Shown: positions 1 through 6,506 of the stretch, piece by piece
How the letters are laid out: each line of letters starts with the position of its first letter
Position numbering within the stretch: the stretch's first letter is position 1
Assembly (NCBI GenBank): GCA_966211215.1
Contig: CBIHNR010000134.1
Coordinates: 1 to 15,707 of the forward strand
Source of the DNA: Desertivirga sp966211215
GTDB lineage: Bacteria; Bacteroidota; Bacteroidia; Sphingobacteriales; Sphingobacteriaceae
Direction: 5' to 3'
Length of the DNA stretch: 15,707 nt
Program-made: the position numbers and the translations under genes
The notes under the pieces: model-generated
What the model saw: the letters and a program-made list of their open reading frames with translations, nothing else
What the model was told of the DNA's origin: nothing
The model's database searches: none

Positions 1-314
1 GTAGGTTTGTAGGCTTCTATCGGAATGCGGCTGTCAACATAAATATCTTCGATAACCGCAGTTTGCCGGTTAATCATGGCCCAGCCACTAATACAAGCCG
101 ACATAGGAAAACGCTGGCCTTTCCAGAGTGGGCCTATGGCGTCTTCATCTGCGTAATAACATTGTCCATTATCTTTTAATATGAATGTTGCGCCGTCAGC
201 TCCGGTTAACTTCCGGGCTGAGGTTCGAACTACTTCCATAATAGTATTGATACCGCGGGCTAACGACAATTGCTGAACGGTATCAATTAGCAATTTGAAT
301 TGAATATTAGTCAT
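1..314 (-). CDS. GAF-domain signalling protein, N-terminal part (runs off left edge)
   Basis: The reverse strand from an ATG at 314-312 stays open to the window edge, giving about 104 residues (MTNIQFKLLIDTVQQLSLAR...). The segment around ARGINTIMEVVRTSARKLTG, followed by ADGATFILK, a CYYADED stretch, GPLWKGQRFPMSACISGWAM and VIEDIYVDSRIP, is the pattern of a GAF domain from bacterial sensor histidine kinases and diguanylate-type signalling proteins. GAF domains bind small ligands or chromophores and sit ahead of kinase or other output modules. The output domain here lies outside the window, so kinase function is only inferred from the family. No clear ribosome binding site or TAnnTTTG box is visible upstream of the ATG. 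It is transcribed away from everything else on this side. Confidence 0.85.
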   Translation of the reverse strand, partial: MTNIQFKLLIDTVQQLSLARGINTIMEVVRTSARKLTGADGATFILKDNGQCYYADEDAIGPLWKGQRFPMSACISGWAMINRQTAVIEDIYVDSRIPIEAYKP

Positions 315-678
315 AGTAGATGTAATCTGGGTGTTCCGGGCTGTTTTCAAAAGAAATTTTCTCAATCATAGGTGATAATATTTTAACCAAAACATACCGT
401 AAATAGTTTTGGGTTTTGAAAATCAGGGAAATTCAAAGTAAAACCTTAATGTATTCCAATACCAGCTAGCGGAAATTCTCTCAAGTTAGCACCATCCCCG
501 GCGAAGCAATTCGGATCGCTGTAGAACTCCTTTGTTCATATTTTTCACGATTGTGTAAATGCGCTTTTGTGTAAAACGGATGAATACACATCTGGAGGCA
601 CTTATGAAAACTCATATTGTAAAGCTGCTTGTAACTTGAATTTCGCATGCTTTATTTTAACTTTATATTATACCAAAC
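315..678. other. Gene-free stretch between GAF gene and tRNA-like gene
   Basis: No gene of normal size is found on either strand. It presumably holds the promoter of the leftward GAF gene and of the rightward tRNA, but no clear TAnnTTTG box was found. Two small things stand out. An 11-codon frame at 604-639 (MKTHIVKLLVT, stop TGA) is preceded at five bases by GGAGG (594-598), an unusually good ribosome binding site for this phylum. The stretch around 440-540 is somewhat richer in G and C than its surroundings and can be read in short open frames on the minus strand, none recognisable. Confidence 0.5.
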
Positions 679-764
679 GGGGAGATTCCAGAGTGGGCAA
701 ATGGGGCGAATGGTAAATTCGCTGCTTTTTATAGCTTCGTAGGTTCGAATCCTATCTCTCCCCA
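679..764 (+). tRNA. tRNA-Tyr-like (anticodon GTA), aberrant, possible pseudo-tRNA
   Basis: The sequence folds as a class II tRNA. The 7-bp acceptor stem is perfect (GGGGAGA 679-685 with TCTCCCC 757-763) and is followed by discriminator A764. The D-arm is CCA/TGG with an 11-base loop as in tRNA-Tyr. The anticodon stem is GCGAA/TTCGC, with loop TGGTAAA reading GTA. A short variable stem GCT/AGC follows, then a T-arm with the canonical TTCGAAT loop (744-750). CCA is not encoded, which is usual in Bacteroidota. The long variable arm, TT at 8-9 and the GTA anticodon point to tyrosine. Two defects are visible: position 33, normally always U, is G, and C756 is an extra base between T-stem and acceptor stem (or T755 is bulged). 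Reading U33-GGT instead would need a 9-base loop. It is either a decayed copy or an unusual tRNA. It stands alone and is followed by a terminator. Confidence 0.7.
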
Positions 765-768
765 CGCT

Positions 769-810
769 AAAAAGGGGATATTAACAAAGTTGTTGATATC
801 CTCTTTTTTT
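769..810 (+). terminator. Intrinsic terminator of the tRNA-like gene
   Basis: A run of As and GGGGATATTAACAA (769-787) pairs almost completely with TTGTTGATATCCTC (790-803) and the following T run (804-810). This gives a stem of about 17-18 bp with only two G-T wobbles and a tiny AAAG-type loop. The stem starts five bases after the last tRNA base and ends in seven Ts. Because the A-tract is symmetrical it could also work on the opposite strand. Confidence 0.85.
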
Positions 811-1031
811 ACCCATTATCCTCAAATAAAAACTGATTCATCTGTTTACAGCAACGGGTTTATCGCATTGTAATATCTCGCTCCATTTAAAAATCCAGAT
901 AAAACATAGAGGCTGGAAGTAATAAATTTTCCTTCAAACCCATCATTCTTAACAGCATAAAAATATCTTCTAATGCAGTTTAAAACCTATGCAGATTTCA
1001 AATTTTATACAGACAAAACCCTCAAATTATG

Positions 1032-1040
1032 TACATTTGC
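1032..1040 (+). promoter_or_regulatory. Bacteroidota -7 promoter box TACATTTGC
   Basis: TACATTTG is an exact match to the Bacteroidota -7 consensus TAnnTTTG. It ends eight bases before the ATG at 1048. Transcription would start roughly four bases after the box, leaving a leader of only about five bases. It lies inside the longer open frame that begins at 973, which argues that the inner ATG is the true start. No convincing -33 TTG was seen. Confidence 0.6.
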
Positions 1041-1047
1041 GGCTCAG

Positions 1048-1275
1048 ATGAGTTTGCCATTAAGGATTACAATTGATAATAGAGACTTTAGTTATACCAT
1101 ACTAAGCCGTCTGATTAGCAGAGACATCAACGAAATTAAAATTAGCCTGGAAGGCCAGGAATACATATTGGTGAAGGATACCAATAATGAATGGTATGCA
1201 CCCCAAGCTGCCATACATAACCATAAATTATTAAAGGCAATTATACAGGCTATCCGTTTGCGTTACAGGATTTAA
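1048..1275 (+). CDS. Small hypothetical protein (75 aa)
   Basis: The frame encodes MSLPLRITIDNRDFSYTILS... ending ...AIIQAIRLRYRI, 75 residues, with no signal peptide or membrane segment. The pattern suggests a compact alpha/beta fold: two N-terminal beta strands (LRITIDNRDFSYTIL), a central strand pair (EIKISLEGQEYILVKD), an EWYAP segment and a C-terminal helix. It resembles small uncharacterised proteins I associate with Sphingobacteriaceae genomes, but I cannot assign a function. An upstream in-frame ATG at 973 would add 25 residues. The promoter box at 1032-1040 falls within that extension, so the ATG at 1048 is preferred. It stands alone between the tRNA-like gene and a REP-like cluster. 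Confidence 0.65.
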   Translation: MSLPLRITIDNRDFSYTILSRLISRDINEIKISLEGQEYILVKDTNNEWYAPQAAIHNHKLLKAIIQAIRLRYRI

Positions 1276-1337
1276 TATATCCTTTCCCTCCATATTTAGA
1301 ATTACCTAATTTGTAGTGGCTTAAAGTGTTGGCGTTT

Positions 1338-1364
1338 TCTATTGCCGTTGGCTTCAGCCAACGG
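1338..1364 (+). repeat. REP-like palindrome, cluster 1 unit a
   Basis: The heptamer TCTATTG is followed by a hairpin CCGTTGGCT-TC-AGCCAACGG (9-bp stem). The same heptamer plus a CCGT...ACGG hairpin recurs three more times in the window, with compensating base changes in the stem. The layout is that of repetitive extragenic palindromes. Confidence 0.75.
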
Positions 1365-1380
1365 ACTATTAGAGACATAC

Positions 1381-1415
1381 AAGGGGCTCTGCCACATTAA
1401 TGCGGCTAAAGCCTT
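1381..1415. repeat. Imperfect stem sharing a 12-bp word with the second cluster
   Basis: Between the two hairpins of cluster 1, AAGGGGCTCTGCC can pair imperfectly with GGCTAAAGCCTT. GCGGCTAAAGCC (1402-1413) recurs as its exact reverse complement at 6659-6670 in cluster 2, so both clusters are composites of the same parts. Confidence 0.5.
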
Positions 1416-1432
1416 CTTTATACATTTCTTAC

Positions 1433-1459
1433 CCGTCTGCTAAAGCAGACGGCAATAGA
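1433..1459 (-). repeat. REP-like palindrome, cluster 1 unit b (inverted)
   Basis: CCGTCTGCT-AA-AGCAGACGG is followed by CAATAGA, the reverse complement of the TCTATTG heptamer. It is therefore the same element in opposite orientation to the unit at 1338. The heptamers face outwards here. A further palindrome GCGGGCTAGCCTGC lies at 1467-1480, close to the end of the pectate lyase gene. Confidence 0.75.
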
Positions 1460-1504
1460 TAACAAAGCGGGCTAGCCTGCATGCGCAAAAACCCTCAGCT
1501 TCTT

Positions 1505-2722
1505 CTACTCCTTCGCGACCATTTGTTCTTCGAGTACATTTTCTTCGGGAGCCCATTTCTTTTGCCAAACGTGGTATCGGTTTAATACTTTTTGCGGTTC
1601 GTAGGTATACCATGCGTAGCCGTCTCTCCTTTCACGGGAAACCTCTGCCAATGAATAAACGATCTTTTGTCCCCTGTCGCAGAACAACGGGCGATGAGTT
1701 TTAAGTTCATGATAGCGAGCCCAGATTGGAGCAGCAAACTCGTCCCTTATCACAGCCTTGTCGGTTTTTGAAATGGTATACTCATTTGTGTCAAGCTGCG
1801 CCTGCACTGTTTCAACGCGTGCACCTAAGATTTTAGATGTATTAAACCACTTAACAGCATTCTGCACAGCGCCAATGATTTTTTTATCGGGCTTATTAAT
1901 GCTCATCAGTAATAAGGTAACATCTGCGCTTTCGCTATTAGAGATTGCAGGCGGCTCGAAAGAACGTGCCCACACTGGCATCAGCGACTTCTCATCATAT
2001 TGCTGCCCCCAGGCGGTATAATTATTTCGGCTATTGAGCTGGGTTTTAAGAATACATTGAATTCCCTTGTCAAAGGCTTTTGCCAGTTTTTCCCGGCGGT
2101 TATCATCTATAAAATTATATTGTAGCTTATTGTCCCTGATGTCTTTAAGCAGCTTCATTATCCCTGAAAAGACATCATCATTATAGGTGATAAAACGACT
2201 GTAATTCTTTTGAAGCGGGTAGCATTGTGGCCATCCGCCATTAGAGTACTGAGCTGCCAGTATGTAATCAAGGCCTTTTAATGCGGCTTTTTTATATTCC
2301 TCGCTTTTAGTTACAAAATAAATTTTTGCCAGGCAAGCTATCTGCGAGTAAGTATTCTGATTATCGAAGGTAGTATTTTCCTGATCTTTTGTTTTAATAA
2401 GCGAATCCTTCTGCTCGGGAGTTAAAATCGCCAGCATATCGTAATTCTTAGGCCAGCCGCCATTGTTCTTTTGATATAAAAGTATATTATCTGCTATAAG
2501 CGATAACTGTGTGGGTTTATACCTTGGCCTTTCTTTTTGCGGATTTATAATCCTTTCCTTCTCAACAATATCATACCAGTGATGCGCGGCATCTTGAAAA
2601 ATAGAGGTGTCGACGACTGAAAAACTTACCGGAATGTAAGTTTGTGCGCAAACATCATGAAACCCTAACAGTAAAAATGCTGCTGAAAAAGCAGTGGCTA
2701 CACTTTTAAATTTTAGAATCAT
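1505..2722 (-). CDS. pelA: Secreted pectate lyase, PL10 (PelA/Pel-15E) family
   Basis: Secreted enzyme of 405 residues, expected to cleave de-esterified polygalacturonate by Ca-dependent beta-elimination. Residues 1-26 form a signal peptide (basic MILKFK, hydrophobic core, cleavage near VCA-QT). The rest shows the (alpha/alpha)-toroid repeats of family PL10: NNGGWPKNYD (86-95), TTFDNQNTYSQIACLAKIY (117-135), SNGGWPQCYPL (160-170), FITYNDDVFSGIMKLL (177-192), then WGQQYDEKSLMPVWARSFEPPAISNSES (238-265). NGGWP repeats, the ND pair after FITY and the WAR/SES region are family hallmarks near the active site. It is a single gene with no other pectin genes around it, so it may be an orphan enzyme. 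No lipobox is present, so it is periplasmic or secreted rather than surface-anchored. Confidence 0.88.
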   Translation of the reverse strand: MILKFKSVATAFSAAFLLLGFHDVCAQTYIPVSFSVVDTSIFQDAAHHWYDIVEKERIINPQKERPRYKPTQLSLIADNILLYQKNNGGWPKNYDMLAILTPEQKDSLIKTKDQENTTFDNQNTYSQIACLAKIYFVTKSEEYKKAALKGLDYILAAQYSNGGWPQCYPLQKNYSRFITYNDDVFSGIMKLLKDIRDNKLQYNFIDDNRREKLAKAFDKGIQCILKTQLNSRNNYTAWGQQYDEKSLMPVWARSFEPPAISNSESADVTLLLMSINKPDKKIIGAVQNAVKWFNTSKILGARVETVQAQLDTNEYTISKTDKAVIRDEFAAPIWARYHELKTHRPLFCDRGQKIVYSLAEVSRERRDGYAWYTYEPQKVLNRYHVWQKKWAPEENVLEEQMVAKE

Positions 2723-2967
2723 ACAAAAGGCGGTTTATAATAAATATTCGAATCCAAGAGGATTTTGGAAAGAATATTCAGGTTTATACGGAGCCTATTA
2801 ACTCTTGTTAGGGACAAAAATCAATAGTTTTCCACATGTTAATTTGTTAATACCTAAGCTAATAATGCAAAGGCAGCCCAGTTAAAAAACTCAAAGCAAA
2901 CAAGTTAAAAATAAAAACGAAGAAATTGTAAAAAGATTGTAATTAAAAAAAGCAAGGGAGTGGGGAT
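2723..2967. other. Gene-free, AT-rich stretch upstream of pelA
   Basis: No open frame of interest on either strand. It should contain the promoter of the leftward pectate lyase gene, but I found no exact TAnnTTTG box. A weak imperfect inverted repeat (CCTATTAAC/GTTAGG) lies near 2793-2812. The stretch ends at the left end of the inverted-repeat element. Confidence 0.4.
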
Positions 2968-3108
2968 CAATTTCATTAACTTAAGTGGTTGGGTAGACAC
3001 TAACCATTGCAGACGCCGGTGTTGGTGTCTTCACTCCGCCATAGAAGTCACTTGGACAAAGGAGTCCTTGGGACCAGCACCTTAAAATCCCTTAAGTTAA
3101 TGGTATTG
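2968..3108. repeat. MITE-like element with inverted ends (141 bp)
   Basis: The ends are CATTAACTTAAG (2974-2985) and its exact reverse complement CTTAAGTTAATG (3091-3102). The match extends outwards as CAAT-two bases-CATTAACTTAAG on both sides and inwards as GG. Inside, GACACTAAC (2996-3004) can pair with GTTGGTGTC, and GGAC-AAAGGA-GTCC makes a small hairpin. No coding sequence is present. It ends five bases from the stop codon of the neighbouring sensor gene and may act as its transcription end. Confidence 0.6.
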
Positions 3109-3112
3109 GGGA

Positions 3113-4387
3113 TTAGGTAATAGATGCTGGCGGCACCGCTTCAGCTATATTCACCCGTTTAGTAATATCTTTTACGATGTTATCAAGCTCAACCGAACAC
3201 TCATCCAAAAGGTTTAAGCATTCTTGCTTCTGAGGCCCATCTTCAAGGGTTCTAATCAAAGTAATAAGGCCGATAATAGATGTTACTGGCTTTCTAATTT
3301 CGTGCGAGCTTACCCAGGCCAGCTGCCTCAAGGCTTTGTTTTGCTCTTGTATACGCTGTTCGCGAGCCTTCCGCTCATTAATAAGAGTTTCTATGGAAAC
3401 AAAGCAATCCAATTCGCCTTCTTCATCGTAGATAGGTGATATACTCATTTCCACCCAATATGGCCGGCGTTCTTTAGTGTAATTAATAAGCTCGGTTGTA
3501 AAAAACTCATGCTTTTCTATAGAACTAGCTATTTGCTTAACGGTTTCAAGGTCGGTTGCTGGCCCAAAAAGCAGCTCATCCCGGCGTTTTCCTTCAACCT
3601 CATGTAAACTATAGCCAGAAAAATCGGTAAAAGCTTTATTAACCCAGCTGATAACGCCGTCTTTATCTACAATAATTACGAAGTTATTTATCTTATCCAT
3701 TATCTCGTTTATCAGTCGATTTTCGCTGGTTGATTTCTTAATAAGTTCAATATGGGAGGCTAAAGCTTCATTCAGCTCTATTTCTTTTCGGTACGATTCT
3801 TCAAGCTGTTGCTCTCGCTTTACACTTTCTGTTATATCAACTGCCAATACAAGAGCACAGCTGGTATTGTTAAATTTAACGGGGTGCGACTTGATGGACG
3901 CGATAAACGTTTCGCCATTTTTTTTCATGTGCGTCCATTGGCCTGCCGTTTTTTCGCCTGATTTAATTTCTTCAATAAATGACATAACCTTTAGCTTGTC
4001 TTCCGGCGGACGGATATCAAGCACTGTCATATTCAGAAACTCTTCGCGGGTATAACCATACTTTTCAACAGCCGCATCATTGATTTCAATAAAAAAATAG
4101 GTGTCAAGATTGTAAATCCACATGGGATTGGGATTACTCGAAAACAGGCTCCGGTACTGCTCTTCTGAACCTAATAAGATCTCTCTTTGCCTCTTTAATA
4201 TAAAGAATAAGATTACTGATGTTATAATCACAAGTATCCCCCACCCAATTTCCCGATAAGGGCTAAAATTAATTGTGCTTTCAGGCCCACTAAATATCCT
4301 GTTTAACAGGCTCATCACCGCTATCAGGGCTAAACCAGTTAAAAGGTAAATTGTAACAGCTTTTATAGGCCTGTTTATCATGTTCAA
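3113..4387 (-). CDS. Membrane PAS-PAS sensor with HisKA-type domain but no ATPase domain
   Basis: The 424 residues begin with two membrane helices (about 10-30, AVTIYLLTGLALIAVMS, and 46-65, EIGWGILVIITSVILFFIL) enclosing a very short loop. A PAS domain follows (about 75-190, with EEQYRSLFSSNPNPMWIYN and ending AVDITESVKRE), then a coiled-coil linker. A second PAS domain spans about 225-340 (FVIIVDKDGVISWVNKAF, FSGYSLHEVEGK, ending in INERKAREQRIQEQN). The C-terminus carries a dimerisation/phosphoacceptor segment, LAWVSSHEIRKPVTSIIGL, with His362 in the H-box position. The chain stops 62 residues after this His, so the HATPase domain of a standard kinase (N, G1, G2 boxes) is absent. It may be phosphorylated by another kinase or act as a scaffold. 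The frame is intact up to a TAA right beside the MITE-like element, so truncation by that element is possible but not shown. Confidence 0.85.
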   Translation of the reverse strand: MNMINRPIKAVTIYLLTGLALIAVMSLLNRIFSGPESTINFSPYREIGWGILVIITSVILFFILKRQREILLGSEEQYRSLFSSNPNPMWIYNLDTYFFIEINDAAVEKYGYTREEFLNMTVLDIRPPEDKLKVMSFIEEIKSGEKTAGQWTHMKKNGETFIASIKSHPVKFNNTSCALVLAVDITESVKREQQLEESYRKEIELNEALASHIELIKKSTSENRLINEIMDKINNFVIIVDKDGVISWVNKAFTDFSGYSLHEVEGKRRDELLFGPATDLETVKQIASSIEKHEFFTTELINYTKERRPYWVEMSISPIYDEEGELDCFVSIETLINERKAREQRIQEQNKALRQLAWVSSHEIRKPVTSIIGLITLIRTLEDGPQKQECLNLLDECSVELDNIVKDITKRVNIAEAVPPASIT

Positions 4388-4483
4388 GAGCTAAGAAATT
4401 AAAAGTAAAGGTTTATAATATTAGTAATCAGCGAATTGAAATCAGATTCAAATTCCCAAACTCCACGTTAGTATAACAATTAA

Positions 4484-5230
4484 TTATTTTTTAGGTTGTA
4501 AATTAACCACTTCTCCGATAACTATTATTGCCGGGTGGGTTAAATGATTTTCCTCTGCCATGCTTTTTAAGTCTTTAACCTTTCCAACTGCTGATTTCTG
4601 CTTCGGCAATGTAGCATGCTGAATAATTGCTGCAGGAGTTTCTCCCATACCTTCCTTTACATAGGTTTCGGCAATGTCTGCCAGCTTTTTCATACCCATA
4701 TAAATTATAACGGTAGAATTGCTTTGCATTGCCAGGCGCAGGTCATTCGACAGCGAACCATCTTTTTTAGTGCCCGTTACTACCCAAATGCCCTCGCTGA
4801 TAGTGCGGTGCGTTAAGGGAATGTTCTCAAAACCGGTTGACTGCATACTGGTTATGCCTGGAATAAAGTAGGCATCTATCCCGTTTTCACGGGCGTACAT
4901 CATTTCCTCATAACCCCTGCCAAAAATAAAAGGGTCTCCGCCTTTCAGCCTTACTACCAATCCTTTTTCGAGAGCTTTCTCTTTTATCAATTCGTGGATT
5001 CGTTCCTGCGGGGTATATTCTCCGTATGGGTGCTTTCCTACATAAAGTAGCTCACAATCTGGAGAAGCCAGGCTCAACAATTCCTTATTAGCAAGATTAT
5101 CGTACAGGATTACTTTTGTCTTTTGTAAGATTTTGTATGCTTTGAGTGTAATAAGCTCCGGATCGCCGGGACCGGCACCTATTACATATAATTCGGGTTT
5201 AATAGTGTTCTCCTGCATCAATTTCTGCAT
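4484..5230 (-). CDS. cobA: Uroporphyrinogen-III C-methyltransferase
   Basis: The enzyme transfers two methyl groups from S-adenosylmethionine to uroporphyrinogen III, giving precorrin-2 for sirohaem or cobalamin. The protein shows the family signatures: VIGAGPGDPELITLKA near the N-terminus, VVRLKGGDPFIFGRGYEE, PGITSMQSTGFENIPLTHR, WVVTGT, and a C-terminal PAIIVIGEVV. It is a stand-alone methyltransferase without the CysG dehydrogenase half. The open frame begins at 5284. Family members start only a few residues before the GAGPGDP motif, so the ATGs at 5230 (chosen, 248 aa) or 5218 are more likely. A weak promoter-like TATTTTCC precedes 5230. It is divergent from the glycerate kinase gene and 96 bases ahead of the sensor gene on the same strand. 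No other sirohaem or nitrite/sulfite reductase gene is in view. Confidence 0.9.
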   Translation of the reverse strand: MQKLMQENTIKPELYVIGAGPGDPELITLKAYKILQKTKVILYDNLANKELLSLASPDCELLYVGKHPYGEYTPQERIHELIKEKALEKGLVVRLKGGDPFIFGRGYEEMMYARENGIDAYFIPGITSMQSTGFENIPLTHRTISEGIWVVTGTKKDGSLSNDLRLAMQSNSTVIIYMGMKKLADIAETYVKEGMGETPAAIIQHATLPKQKSAVGKVKDLKSMAEENHLTHPAIIVIGEVVNLQPKK

Positions 5231-5359
5231 TAATCTGTGGGGAAAATACAATAGATTTCGGAAATTCAGCGTTAATTTACGCAATTAAAATGCTATTTGC
5301 GCTATTTACAGGCAGTTAAAAATGGCTTTACCCTTCGAAAAAATAGCAGATGTACTAAT

Positions 5360-5367
5360 TATATTTG
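5360..5367 (+). promoter_or_regulatory. -7 promoter box TATATTTG of glycerate kinase gene
   Basis: Exact match to the Bacteroidota -7 consensus TAnnTTTG, ending four bases before the ATG at 5372. The expected transcription start falls on or next to the start codon, suggesting a leaderless or nearly leaderless mRNA. The box lies in the 25-codon extension of the longer open frame starting at 5297, supporting the inner start. A -33 element is at best degenerate (TTCG near 5334). Confidence 0.65.
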
Positions 5368-5371
5368 GCTA

Positions 5372-6502
5372 ATGAAGGTCATTATCGCCCCTGATAAGTT
5401 TAAGCACTCTTTAAGCAGCCTCGAGGCTTGCAAGTCAATTCAGGAAGGGCTGGCCAACGCTATGCCTGGCGTGCATACAACCCTACTGCCAATGGCTGAT
5501 GGCGGTGATGGGCTTCTTGAAGCTTTGTCTTTTTACACTTCTGCACAAAGGTTTGTTGCTGAGGTTTCCGATCCCTTATCAAGGAAAATCACGGCTTCTT
5601 ATCTTATTTCTGACGATGGCGAAACCGCCTTCCTTGAAATGGCGAAAGCTTCGGGACTGATGCTTTTGAAACCAGAAGAATACAACCCTGAAATAACAAG
5701 TACTTTTGGTACAGGCGAGCTAATTAAACATGCTATTTCAAAAGGAGTTAAAAAAATCATTCTGGGCATTGGTGGCAGCGCTACCAATGATGCAGGAATT
5801 GGAATGGCGGCGGCGCTTGGTTTCCGTTTTCTGGATAAAAATCATAAGGAGCTCTCTCCTATCGGGAAAAATTTAAGCGAGATAGCTTATATCGAACCTC
5901 CAACTTTATCCCTCCTAAGCAATATCACTTTTGAACTTGCCTGTGATGTTAGAAATCCCCTAACTGGTGAAAATGGCGCGTCAAAAGTTTATGCTGCCCA
6001 AAAAGGTGCTGATTCCCTGATGATTGAACGCCTGGAACGCGGAATGCGTCATTTTGCCAAACTTGTTAAGGAAATTTTTGGCAAAGATGTTAGCCAGATT
6101 CCTGGTGCAGGGGCTGCCGGAGGCTTGGGTGCGGGCTGCCTGGCTTTTCTGAATGCGACTTTAAAAAGTGGAATTGAACTGGTATTTGAGTACAGCAAAG
6201 CTGAAGCTCATATTTCAAACGCTGATTTAGTGATTAGTGGCGAAGGGAAACTGGATGAACAAAGCTTGCAGGGAAAGGTGGTTTCCGGGCTGGCTGGATT
6301 ATGCAAAAAGTACGAAAAGCCTCTAGTTGTCTTTTGTGGTAAACTTGAATTAAGCGAGGCTCAGTTGAAAAATACAGGGATTACCGCTTACTGTATTAAT
6401 GATGAAAAACCTGCAACGGATGATGACTTGTTTAAGAATGCTTATGGCGCTTTGATGGCTAAGGTGATGGATGTTTATAGGGATTGGGGATTGCAAACCT
6501 AA
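5372..6502 (+). CDS. glxK: Glycerate 2-kinase (GlxK/GarK family)
   Basis: This enzyme phosphorylates glycerate with ATP to 2-phosphoglycerate, feeding glyoxylate/tartronate or serine breakdown products into lower glycolysis. The 376 residues match the family in length. The N-terminus MKVIIAPDKFKHSLSS is the family signature. Other motifs are MADGGDGLLEAL (41-52), LGIGGSATNDAGIGMAAALG (131-150), CDVRNPLTGENGAS (191-204), PGAGAAGGLGAGCLAFL (244-260) and DLVISGEGKLDEQSLQGK (285-302). An in-frame ATG 75 bases upstream would add residues not found in the family and would lie before the promoter box, so the ATG at 5372 is chosen. The gene stands alone and is divergent from cobA. A REP-like hairpin begins four bases after its TAA stop. 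I see no glyoxylate carboligase or reductase genes beside it. Confidence 0.93.
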   Translation: MKVIIAPDKFKHSLSSLEACKSIQEGLANAMPGVHTTLLPMADGGDGLLEALSFYTSAQRFVAEVSDPLSRKITASYLISDDGETAFLEMAKASGLMLLKPEEYNPEITSTFGTGELIKHAISKGVKKIILGIGGSATNDAGIGMAAALGFRFLDKNHKELSPIGKNLSEIAYIEPPTLSLLSNITFELACDVRNPLTGENGASKVYAAQKGADSLMIERLERGMRHFAKLVKEIFGKDVSQIPGAGAAGGLGAGCLAFLNATLKSGIELVFEYSKAEAHISNADLVISGEGKLDEQSLQGKVVSGLAGLCKKYEKPLVVFCGKLELSEAQLKNTGITAYCINDEKPATDDDLFKNAYGALMAKVMDVYRDWGLQT

Positions 6503-6506
6503 AGGT

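Noticed and set aside
440..540. Possible gene remnant or riboswitch on the minus strand (frames EFYSDPNCFAGDGANL... and MNKGVLQRSELLRRGWC)
   Set aside because: Both frames are very short and unrecognised; a loose resemblance to a TPP-type CTGAGA core lacks the matching second half.
679..764. Phage or island attachment site at the tRNA-like gene
   Set aside because: No second copy of the tRNA 3' end, integrase or phage gene is present in the window.
1467..1480. Palindrome GCGGGCTAGCCTGC as a terminator for the pectate lyase gene
   Set aside because: A perfect palindrome of this size leaves no proper loop and only a weak T run follows; evidence is too thin.
5297..5371. N-terminal extension of glycerate kinase from an upstream ATG
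   Set aside because: The 25 extra residues do not fit the family and overlap a promoter box; the family start MKVIIAPDKF is at 5372.
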